Origin: Lunularia cruciata
Lineage: Eukaryota > Streptophyta > Marchantiopsida > Lunulariales > Lunulariaceae
NCBI GenBank assembly: GCA_948567375.1
Contig: OX419756.1
Span: forward strand, 60,650,333 to 60,714,332
DNA length: 64,000 bases
Reading direction: 5' to 3'
In this document: in pieces, positions 54,601 through 64,000 of the stretch
Layout: each line of letters begins with the position of its first letter
Position numbering within the stretch: position 1 is the first letter of the stretch
Notes under the pieces: generated by a model
Database searches by the model: none
Told to the model about the DNA's origin: nothing
Seen by the model: the letters and a program-made list of their open reading frames with translations, nothing else
Translations under genes and position numbers: made by a program

Positions 54601-56510
54601 AGTGGGCTTTGATACTACCATCAAGCCCAACTTGAGCATGCAACAAAGACCAAGAAGTATAAGGATGCCTTCTTGCAATATAAGAAGGTAGGGAAATGGG
54701 TGCCAATTGATAAGGTTTGGGAGCAAGAGACTTCCTTCTCCCAAATCAAAGTGTCCTCCAAAGGTGAAGGAGGCAATGCATAGCAAGGCATGGAGGTATA
54801 ATCTACCTCCATGGCTGTGGTGATGTTGGGAGTATTGGATCAACCTGCCACCATAAAAGAAGAATAAACAATGGTGGGTGAGGAGGAAGATGTTCCAATA
54901 TCCCAATTGCAAACAAAGAAGAATCCTCCTCCAATACTAGGATTGGAGACAATGTAGAGTTTTCCTACATTGCCTTTGGAAGGGCAATGGGTGGTGACTC
55001 CATCCCAAAGACTTGCACTCAAGGATGTCCAAACCACACCTTCACATGATCACATGAGAGGAGGTCCTTGAGTGCAAAAAATGGGAAGGGTTTAAGGAAG
55101 CAACTCTCCTTAGACCTTAACAAAGTAATTGTGGCTTCAACTTTTGCTGCTAAAGTCATAATAGCTATTGAAGTGTTAGATAGTAGCAGATTGGTGGAGA
55201 AAGGAACATCAAGTTCTCCAACAAGACCCAATGAAGAACACTTCTTGATGGCCATGACACATGTTTGTGATCACCCACAAGAAAGGGAAGCGGCATCAAC
55301 ATTGCAGTAGGAGGAAATGAGGGCTAGTTTGACCCCAAAGGCCTACAAGGAGCCAAGGCTGAATAACCCTATGAATTATCCACCCTTATCAACTTGGGTT
55401 GTTCAAATATTGGGGTCGATGTTACAAGTCATGGAAAACTTGTTGCCTAAGTATTGGGATATAGAACCAACCATGACATATTACAAATGCTTGATAGAGG
55501 TTTTTACACTATCAACTTTAAAAGGTTGTCTAAGAGAAGCTAAGAGCAAAGAAAGAGTTGACCAAGGCCCATTCTAGCATTTCACACCTAAAGGCTCAAC
55601 TTATTGAGCTTTGAGAGCATTTCCAATACCAAGAGCTGGATTAGTTCATGGCTCAAGAACTCACATCATTGGAAGGAGGGTCCGTGGTTGCAAGAGGAAG
55701 AAGTCATCACCATGATCAAACTCCAATGAGTTGGACTAGAGAAAGAGAAATGATCCAAGGTGCCAACTTGTTGCAAGTTAGGGAATTGAAGGTTGCTCTT
55801 ATAGATAAGGATGTGGAGTTGTAATGAATAAGAGGGGAATATAATACCCTATCCATGAACTACAAGGTGTGGAAGAAGGTAACAACACTATATTGGAATA
55901 GTACTGAGCAAAGCTGTATCTAGGGAAGGCCAAGCTTGTAGTAATCAAGGTACATACTACCCAACACAAACAACCATTATGGACTACAAGGTAACCCAAG
56001 AAGAGAAGCTGAAGGAGAAGGACAAGGAGATAGTCTTGATGAAGGAACAGATATCAAGAGCACAACAACAAATTCCTAATTGGACTCTTATTTGCTAATC
56101 CTTAAGAGGAGATCCAAATGTCATGGAGAGGAGATAAAGAAGAAGCATGAAAATTAGTTAAGGACTAGGGATGAGGAGGTGGCATCAAGCAAGGACTAAA
56201 GTTTCTTCAAAACTAGAGTGCCAAGGACAAAACAAGCCCTCAATGTAGAGGTTGAAAAGGCCCAAATATGCATTGAGGAACTAACCACAATGGAATTACG
56301 ATCCATCCAGAATGCTTTAGACAAGGAGCAGATGCAAATAATCACAATAGTAGGGATATCACAAACAAGCTGAAGACTCAAGTAGGAGTGGTGGCATTGA
56401 CCAAAGTTCATCATGCAAAGTTCTAGAAGTTGAAGTTGGAGATACATGCTTTGGAGACAAAGAAGTATTTGACTTGTCATGCCATTTGTAGCTTCACATC
56501 TAGATTGTTT
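54601..56510 (+). pseudogene. Relic D, plus copy: linker and coiled-coil part
   Basis: Begins with KTKKYKDAFLQYKKVGKWVP, matching the end of the minus copy, so the two are inverted relatives that overlap in this segment. It continues in broken frames with MRASLTPKAYKEPRLNN, STWVVQILGSMLQVMENLLP and helical, Glu/Lys-rich sequence to about 56510. The domain order (domain, linker, coiled coil) is that of LORF. No LTR ends could be found around it. Confidence 0.5.
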
Positions 56511-58094
56511 GGACTCTAGAGTAGTAGTGTTGGTAGTTGGGAGTATTTTGGTAGTTACTCATAGACTACATGTTGATAGTCATATTTTGTGTTTAGAATG
56601 CTGACTACATGGTGGGGCCCACTATCCCTTATTGCTATTTGCATTGTTGGGTGTGTTGTTAGCGAGATCGTTAGGGTTTGAGATCTAGCTCAAGTCTAGG
56701 GAGTATACTTTCAAAGTGCAACTCTAGAGAGCTCACTTCTCTGATGTTGACCCTTCATGTTCCTAACTATGGTGGATAGAGATCAGTGAGCATCACCTAG
56801 ATTCTCTTAGCTAGAGTGGGTGTGGTTTGATTGTAATTAGTGCCCATTTGTTGGCAGATTATGGAATGATAGATCAAATACTAATTTGAGTGAGTGTGAT
56901 TTGAGTTGTGTAAACAAATTGACTATTGTGGCACTTTAGAGTCCATGTATGACTCATGTGTGAGTTGTGCATCTTGGGTTACCAAAAGATCCTACTAGTA
57001 GACATTTCCTTGCTTGGGATGTAGGATTTGGAGAGACATGGTCCCATTCATTTAGTGATTTTTGGATAGCCATGTTAGGAATATACATATATTGGCCGAG
57101 GTTTGGGTCTTTAGGATTCCTGTACTGGTGTATTTTGGAAGATTTTATGTATTTTATGACATCTCTAAGTCCATCAATCCATTTCTCTAGTTTACATTTT
57201 GGAGAATGTCTCTTTGATGGGTGATTCTCTCACCTAGGTGATGATGAGTATACATCAGGTTCATTCTTGGATGGGACCTATCATGTTGTTGGATGCAACC
57301 AAAGTAGGATCACGGGTCATCATCTTTGTCTTTGGTGGATGAACCTCTTACCTAGAGAGGTTCTACAACACATTTATGATGGGATTCAATGACTAGACTA
57401 TATCATTGTTGATGACATTTTGGATGGTGTGCGTAAGTCTCAAACGGTGGTAGTAGCTAATAGGTCTCCGATGGTAGTAGTGAACCTAGTTGGACAGCCC
57501 AGAGCCACTTTTCCCACACTTATGAGTTTCTTAGGCTCCCATGCTTTTTGAGAAGGAGGTCTTGGATTGGTTTAGGACTCACAATTATGGCAATTGGTGG
57601 AGCCCAATGCAAATGAGAGAGAGCGGACAATGGGTTTTTACACTAGTATTACCATTATTTCTAGTAGTGTTAGAGGCATTCAAGCATCATATGTTAGGTC
57701 TGGCTATGGACCTGAACTATTTGACCTAGATTGTGAGCCTTGGCTTGGCATAGCAATGTATGATGTGCTTGATAGGCATCACCACTCTGACACTTGTGAG
57801 CTTTGTGTCGATCAAGATGATCAAGCACATGTTGGGAGTGATGGACCGAGTGGACAAGGTATTCTTGGGACATAGCCAGTGGCTATTAGAGAGAGTGGTC
57901 TACTTGGATTCCATCTAGGTGAGCATGGTCTAGTTAGATTACACCCTTGGTCTACTTGAGATGCAGCTAGAGGACATATGGAGCTTGCAACCAGAGTAGA
58001 GGGAGTTTTTTAGACTAAAGTTAGGACCTCTAGTACCTGGAAGCATGACACTACTGCTCCTAGGGGCCCAATCTAGTAGCAAATCAATATATTT
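56511..58094 (+). other. Unassigned, probably the upstream part of element E
   Basis: Short frames with no recognised domain, for example 57594-57875 (ASYVRSGYGPELFDLD, RHHHSDTCELC). Since it leads into the pol fragment at 58095, it may be the protease-RT spacer of element E, which in some Ty3 elements is long. I could not find a protease motif. Confidence 0.3.
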
Positions 58095-58292
58095 TCCACT
58101 CCTATGACAGTTATAGAGGATATTTGGGAGCCAAATTTGGGACCCAAGCTTACAAGAGAGGAAAGACAAAGAGTTTGGAGGTTCTTGTGGAGCTACACAA
58201 ATTTCTTTGCCTTTAGTATAAAGGATTTGGGTGCTCTGAAAGGACTTGGTATTCAGATCAAGCTGACTAGCAATGCACCAATTTTCCAACAT
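58095..58292 (+). pseudogene. Element E pol fragment before reverse transcriptase
   Basis: The frame reads PKLTREERQRVWRFLWSY, then FFAFSIKDLGALKG and IQIKLTSNAPIFQ, the standard segment in front of Ty3 reverse transcriptase. It is cut after APIFQ by solo LTR A9 and resumes at 62788. Confidence 0.8.
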
Positions 58293-59263
58293 TGTGGTAC
58301 CTATACTTTTTCATTTTTTTGAGTTTTACAGAACAAGTGCATTGGTAAAGCCAAAGGAGGGCTAAACAGGGAAGAAACACAAGTAATCGTGTGTTTGGCA
58401 TAAACTCAAAGTCAACCTTGGGTCAAAGTCAAAAGGACTTGGATCGGACAGACAAAAATAAAAAAACAATGATAGAGGACTTCATATTGAAGGGGCACCA
58501 CCTGATCTAAAGAACCTACAACAACCTTTCCTTGGGATCTGCCAATCAAGAAAGTATATGAGAAGAAAGTAACTACCTCGAGACCAAGATGTTCTTGAAA
58601 GTGATACAAAACAAACTCATAGAATTGGTGAGTAACACAAAGGAGCAATTGAAGAATGACCAATCAGCAGAGGACTATAAAATTAAAATTTTGAAGAGGA
58701 TGCACTGCAATGTCTAGACTCTATCCTGTCTATATTCAGAGTCAACCCAAAGGAAAGCAAATTATGAGTATGCAAGAGGAGTGAGTTAGAGTCTCAAGTT
58801 TGATCTTTTGTAAGGAGAGAGTGAGGAAGCACATGATGGCCTTGAAAGTGAATAAGCAGAGTGCGGTAAGGAGTCTTGCAATCTGTTGATTAGATGTAGT
58901 GGCAAGGATCAAAGTCTTGTCAAAGACTTTCCATCACATTTTTGGCCTAGAACTTGAATTTGAGTTTTCCAAGGTTCATGGTAGAAATTGCCGCTAGCAA
59001 TTGCAAAGATGGGCCCAAGCATGAAGGGAAGAGAGGATATTAGGCTCAAATGGACTGAGTCAGATTAGAGATTAGTCCTAGGAAGAGAAGAAAGAGAGGT
59101 AGGAGGTGTCATCTTTTATCGTAAGTGTGATGCTTTGGAAGAAATTGCCAAGGTGATGAATTCTTTCAATAGACCCCGTACCACAAATAGGTACTAGGTG
59201 GATAGCTACAAGGATCTAGTGCATAGGGGGATTGTGAGCATGATGATGGTTATGTTCAAGCCA

Positions 59264-59267
59264 GAGC
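59264..59267. repeat. Target duplication of the B solo LTR
   Basis: GAGC here and GAGC at 59959-59962 flank the LTR. Comparison with the uninterrupted A8 copy (AAGCCAGAGCAAACC near 50110) confirms the insertion point. Confidence 0.9.
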
Positions 59268-59958
59268 TGCGAGCCAGCCTGTCTATCACTCAAGATGAAC
59301 CTCTAATGGCTATTAGGGTAGCGCACTATGGACTAAGAAAGCAAGGAACCCCAACTCCATCATACTCCTCCAAGGCTACCACTCCAAGACTCAAGACATT
59401 GCTCACTAGAGAATTCAATGAGAGAGAGAGAGATAGTGGCAAATGAAAGGATGATGGGTACATCCTCACCCCTAGTTTATATACTTGTGAAATAGTTATG
59501 CACCAAAGTTACTAATTACTAGAGTAACTCAAGTTACTAGGCTAAAAATCAAGTCAAGTCAAAAATTATAAAGGAATATCCATCCACATGGGCATATTCC
59601 ACTAAGCAGGTGATCTTATCTTGACCCAACCAATAAGTCAAGGATTCTTTCACATGGGCTATCCTTGGACTATGGAAGAATCCAAAACAAAAAGGCTTGT
59701 GGGCCCAAGAGTTCTCAACTCTTTCCTCAAAACACCTCAGAATAATACCAATTCAACACACTAGAATCCAAAATAGTGATGCTCATCTTTTCCATTTCCT
59801 CTAAAGTAAGGTCTCCACTATCTTAGATATGACTAACTTTATCTAATCATGACTAATATAGAACCATCTTTTATCTCTATATAAATAATATCTCTCAAGT
59901 ATTTGTAATACTAAGCTAAATATCATAATACCACACACATGCACAAATGGGTGTTACA
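59268..59958 (-). mobile_element. Solo LTR of family B, 691 bp
   Basis: The minus strand begins TGTAACACCCATTTGTGCA at 59958 and ends GGCTCGCA at 59268. It matches the B1 LTR (14742-15431) along its length. It is nested in LORF of solo LTR A9. Confidence 0.95.
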
Positions 59959-62108
59959 GAGCAAACCACCTATGTAATGATGTAGCATGTAGTTTTCTTT
60001 CATCAAATGTTTGTAGGAGAGGCGGTGGACTAGGCAAAGTGTTTGCACAAACAAGTTGGGCAGATGATCACTTGTTGGAGAATGGACATGTTGTCCCACT
60101 ACTTTGTCCTCTTTGCAACTCACTTCTACTTTGGGTTAAATTTACTGAGCTTGGAGGAGAGAGGATGGATGTGGTCCCACTTCCACTCCAATTTACCTAA
60201 AGAAGCAAATGTGGATGAACGATATTACATCAAGTGGGTTTATGAAAGCAATGATTATTATCTGAAGAGTGAAAAGGTCAAGATAGTGGTAGTAGATATT
60301 CCCATGCCAAGGAAGAGAAGTAGACCCAAAGGACAAATTATGATGGTGTAGCCCTAGAAGTTACAAAGACCCAATCCAAAGCCCACATCGGTAGGAGTGA
60401 AGGAATCAACTCTGGAGGAAGAATTAGAAGGAGAAACCAAGTTGAAGGAAGAAGCATTGGGAGCAAAAGAAGAATTTACAGTGCAGACCAAAGAGTCAAG
60501 TAGCAGTAATGAAGGAGAGACGGAAGTTCAGCAATTGAGAGAAGGGATTGCTGAAGAAGATGAGCATGAGTTCCATGATCCAATCGACCACATGGAAGGT
60601 AGAGACAAGCCGTGTCTGGAGTTACCAATAGACAAGCTAGAGGATGAGCAAGAAGAAGAAGGTGCCTTGGTATTTCCAAGGGCAGCTAGAGGGAAGAGAA
60701 GTACTCAAGTTGTCATTGTTGGACCGAGCAAAGTTGTTGGCAAAGAGGAAATTTTGGATGGCAAAACTTTGAAGATACAAAGATTGCATCTTCAAGGTTA
60801 GGCACCAGCCAAAGGCCTACCTACCAAAGATGAAGACATAAGATATGGTGAAGGAAAATATGAGGGAGTTGAGTATCTATTGAAGATCATGTGTCCTTTG
60901 TTGGTGCTTCTATAACAAAAGAAAGCAAAGATGAATTGTTATCATTCTGAAGTGAGGGATGAGTTGGCCGTTGTAACAAAATAGAGAGAGGAAACTGTGG
61001 AGCTGAGGAGTAAGCTAATACAAGGAGAGAATGAAGCCAAAGAAATTTGGGTGGAACCAGTTCTTTGGAGTAAAAGCTTGGATGCCTTGAAGGAGAACTT
61101 TTCAAAGTGTAGCAATGAATTGAAGGAGCAGATGGCATTGGTTGAGATAATGAAAAGTGAAATTGTTGATGCACAAGTGGAGGTTATACATTCAAAGGCT
61201 TGTGCAACAATGATAGAGCAAGAGTTAGCAAGTTTACAAAAGAGCACAATAGAGAAGGACCAAACCTGGCAATGAGAATTAACAGAGCATAGTCATGAGG
61301 AGGAACAATTGCGGGGATTGCTTATAGGAGCTGAGTTGAGGATCAATTAGTCCTATATAGACAAGAGAAAGAAGCACTGAAGGCTGAGTTTGAGGATGAG
61401 TTGATGAATGAGCTGGAATGAATTGGAAGTGGAGAGAAGTAAGGAGAAGGTAGTTCCAAGTGTGGAGTCCGATGCAATGGGAGCAATAGTGAAGGAGTTG
61501 AAAGTGATGCTCAATATTGAAGTTGAGATTAAATTGGAGGGAGCGAGATTACACAAATTGAAATTGCTAGTGTAGGAGACAAGAAAGAGGAAGGCAAAGG
61601 ACATTGAATTGAACAATCTTTTGATCCATCTAAGAGATCAAGTTGATAAGAAGATGTTAGAGGTATGAGATAATATGAGTCTTAGATTAGATTTAGTAAG
61701 ATCAAATTTAGATAGACTTTGTAGTGAGATGAAAGAGAAGAAGAAGTCAAAAGTAACAAAGATGGGAGTGCAAGTGTCTTTGGATCAATTACCTAAGACA
61801 TTTGAGAAAATTGGGTAAGAGGATAAAGAAGTAGATAGATTACCCATGAGTGTAATTGTAGTTCAAATTGAAGGGATAGTAGAAATAAAAGATGTAGGAG
61901 TAATATTAGAGAGACCCAAAGAAGGGGAATTTTTGAAGGAAACATCGGGTTTGAGAGCCAAAGTTGAGGTTGACATCTGAATGGACTGAAAACAGATTTG
62001 AGATTAGAACAAGTAGATATGAAGAGGTGGTTTGTCATTTTGGATCTATAGGTTGGTAAAGTTATCATAGAATGGTATTTTGTTAGATAATTTTTGACGT
62101 GCTAAGCC

Positions 62109-62116
62109 TATTTAAA
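62109..62116 (+). promoter_or_regulatory. TATA box of solo LTR A9
   Basis: TATTTAAA inside CCTATTTAAAGGAGGC, about 135 bases after the end of LORF, identical to A8. Confidence 0.7.
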
Positions 62117-62787
62117 GGAGGCATTTGTAGTGTTCTATTGTTTAGCATTTACATTTTCAAGTTGATAAAGTAAAGTGTTGTATCTTAGTGCTCATCATTT
62201 CTGCTTAATTCCAAGTATCAATCCTATGTGTGTGTTTGTGAGTGTTGGGAGAATCTCAAAGTGCAAGTTAGTGAGCTTGTTGGATGTTGGATTCCATAAC
62301 GCTAGTCTTCATTCTATGTGTTTGATCTTGAGTGAAGTGCAATCTAAGCAATGCCTTGATAGATATGAGAGGAATTATAGTGTTGGTAGTATTTTGCATT
62401 GGTAAGCAAAGTGTAGGGTTGATGCAAAGCAATTTCAATCAACAAAGTTGTGCCTTTAGTAGAGGGATGGAACACAATTCTAAGGTAAGATTGTTTTGTA
62501 GTGAAGTAGCCTTCTTGAGAAAATCTGAATCTTCACAATCAAGATTTTTTGGAAAGATTTGATGGAGTTGTGATTAAGGAGTGTTAATTTGTGATGAGAC
62601 TATAATCAATGCTTGTTACTCTCTTTTGGGTGTGGTTTCTACCTAAGAGATTAAAGAAAAACTCAAGAAGAATTAAAGAGTTACTATTTTACTTTTATTT
62701 GACCATTTTTTACTTGTATCTCTGTGGGAATAAACTTTATTTACGTGATTACTACAAAAGTGATACTTGTTGGGTTGTCACAAACAT

Positions 62788-63663
62788 CCCTACCAATATA
62801 GTGACATGGAGAGAGCATTGATTCAAAGCCAAAGTAGTGACCTTTTTTAGGCTGGTTTGGTGGAGATTTCACATGGAGAGTATGCATCAGCTATAATGAT
62901 GCTAGACAAGAAGGATATGCATGGCAACTACACATGTAGGTGGAATATAAAGATTACTATCCTATCAATTGATAGACTAGGGCTGATCAGTATGCCATGC
63001 CTACACCATAGGAGATCTTTGATGCGATTGGGCATGCAAAGGTCTTCAGTACTTTGGATCTTTGAATAGGATATCATCAAATGCAAATCAAAGAGGAGGA
63101 TAAGTCCAAGATAACATTGTGAGCTATTGATCCTCATAGTAAGAGTGTGTTATATCAATGGAGGTTCTTATCATTTGGGTTGAAGAATACTCCTATTGAG
63201 TTCTAGAGAGTATGGACAAGATCCTAGTTGGATTGGATTTTGCTCAATGTTATATTGATGACATTTTGATCTATAGCACTATTATGGAGGAGCATGAGAG
63301 ACAATTGTTGGAGATGTTTGAAAGGTTGAGATCTCATGGACTCAAATTACATCTTGGGAAGTGTAGGTTCTTCCATGAGCCAATTGAGTATTTGGGTCAC
63401 ACTATCTACCTTGGAGGACTTGGTGTTTAGCATACCAAGGTGGAGGCTATTGCGTGTATTCCTTGGCCTACGAATGTGAGGAGAGTGTAAGCATTCCTTA
63501 ATCATTATGTTGGAGGATTTAGTGCCATTGCCAAGGCCTTGATGAAGCTGACCAAGCTTACAAAAGAGTGGTATTGGGGAGATGAGCAAGAGAGAGCTTT
63601 TGTAGAGCTCAAGGAGAGGTTGACATCTACTCTTATTTTGAGGAGACTGATCAAAGGATGACC
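62788..63663 (+). pseudogene. Element E reverse transcriptase
   Basis: The pol frame of 58095-58292 resumes with YQYSDMERALIQS, GLVEISHGEYASA, DMHGNY, AKVFSTLDL, the catalytic box [34 protein letters not shown] and AFLNHYVGGFSAIAKALMKL. At least six stops and some shifts occur, including a stop after STLDL and after the frame GGLGV. It ends where a family B LTR begins. I recall similar wording from elements of seedless plants, unverified. Confidence 0.85.
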
Positions 63664-64000
63664 TGTAACACCCATTTGTGCATGTGTGTGGTATTGTGAT
63701 ATTTAGCTTGGTATTACAAGTACTTAAAAGATATTATTTATATAGAGATAAAGGATGGTTCTATATTAGTCATGGTAAGCTAAATTTAGTCATAGCTAAG
63801 ATAGAGGGGACCTTACTTTAGAGGAAGTAGAAAAGATGAGCACCACTATTTTGGACTTTAGTGTGTTGACTTGGTATATTCCTAGGTGTTTGGCTTTGAG
63901 GAAAGAGTTGAGAACTCTTGGGCCCGCAAGCCTTTTTGTTTTGGATTCTTCTTTAGTCCAAGGATAGCCCATGTGAAGGAATCCTTGACTTAGTGGTTGG
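63664..64000 (+). mobile_element. Family B LTR, start (runs off the window)
   Basis: TGTAACACCCATTTGTGCATG starts at 63664 and matches the B1 and solo B LTRs in plus orientation for the remaining 337 bases. It interrupts the element E pol sequence (ends ILRRLIKG). Whether it is a solo LTR or the 5' end of a full element cannot be seen. Confidence 0.9.

Larger units (their letters stand above)
58836..61975 (+). pseudogene. LORF copy 5b (in solo LTR A9)
   Basis: Starts MALKVNKQSAVRS at 58836 and runs to about 61975 (AKVEVDI, then a stop). The B solo LTR interrupts the domain at 59268. After it, three stretches in one frame (60043-60351, 60397-60801, 60997-61275) give HYFVLFATHFYFGLNLLSLE, SHFHSNLPKEANVDERYYIK and MPRKRSRPKG, then the acidic linker and the coiled coil. 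A few stops and shifts break it (for example TAG at 60349, TGA at 61273). The MPRKRSRPKG run resembles a nuclear localisation signal. It is among the most complete copies. Confidence 0.75.
58293..62782 (+). mobile_element. Solo LTR A9 of family A, 3.8 kb without its insertion
   Basis: Starts TGTGGTACCTATAC and ends GGGTTGTCACA. It is flanked by a perfect target duplication AACAT (58288-58292 and 62783-62787) inside the pol frame of element E. Length is 4490, or 3795 after removing a 691-bp family B solo LTR and its 4-bp duplication. No internal element sequence is present, so everything inside, including LORF, belongs to the LTR. Confidence 0.95.

Overview
This is nuclear DNA from a land plant. 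The evidence is nested Ty3/gypsy LTR retrotransposons of plant type (primer sites like those of plant initiator-Met and Asp-type elements, a chromodomain integrase, Athila/Tat-like protease and integrase C-terminus), a restriction-like-endonuclease non-LTR retrotransposon, and one secreted proline-rich wall-type protein gene with a plant-style TATA promoter. I cannot name the species. Some pol sequences remind me of elements from seedless plants, but that is a weak recollection and not evidence. Retroelements fill most of 1-35840 and 43547-64000. The region between (35841-43546) is the only likely host island and holds the only probable host gene I can support.

Elements are labelled by family. 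Family A (Ty3, non-chromovirus) has exceptionally long LTRs of about 3.7-3.8 kb, a primer site of the TGGCRCCG type, a leader with minisatellites, and gag with three zinc knuckles. Copies: A1 (minus, 1-10902), A2 fragment (15432-16025), a mosaic of broken inverted copies A3-A7 (16150-31246), A8 (43547-52838, internal deletion) and A9 (58293-62782, a solo LTR). Family B (minus, 10903-15431, plus LTRs at 59268-59958 and 63664-end) has 690-bp LTRs. Family C (24589-30226, plus a solo LTR at 49602-50025) is a chromovirus with 424-bp LTRs. D (53060-56510) and E (about 56950-63663) are relics. The insertion order can be read directly: B1 interrupts A2 and A1 interrupts B1; C interrupts A6; a C solo LTR interrupts A8; A9 interrupts E, and a B solo LTR interrupts A9.

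The most unusual feature is inside the family A LTR. Between its 5' end and a conserved TATTTAAA promoter lies an open reading frame of about 810 codons, here called LORF, now broken by stops in every copy. It has a short basic N-terminus, a conserved globular domain, an acidic Glu/Ser-rich linker and a long coiled coil. A9 proves the location: it is a solo LTR bounded by a perfect 5-bp target duplication (AACAT) and it contains the whole frame. The layout, an ORF in U3 upstream of the promoter and so expressed from the 3' end of the element's RNA, recalls U3-encoded accessory genes of some animal retroviruses. The relic D encodes a divergent relative of LORF, so the protein family is wider than family A.

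Other points are a family C LTR packed with heat-shock-element-like repeats upstream of its TATA box; a hierarchical 46/92/81-bp minisatellite in the A1 leader; a host-type proline-rich gene with three 117-bp in-frame repeats whose promoter is duplicated 2.7 kb upstream; and a cluster of perfect palindromes just 3' of that gene. I found no rRNA, tRNA, CRISPR or prokaryotic features.
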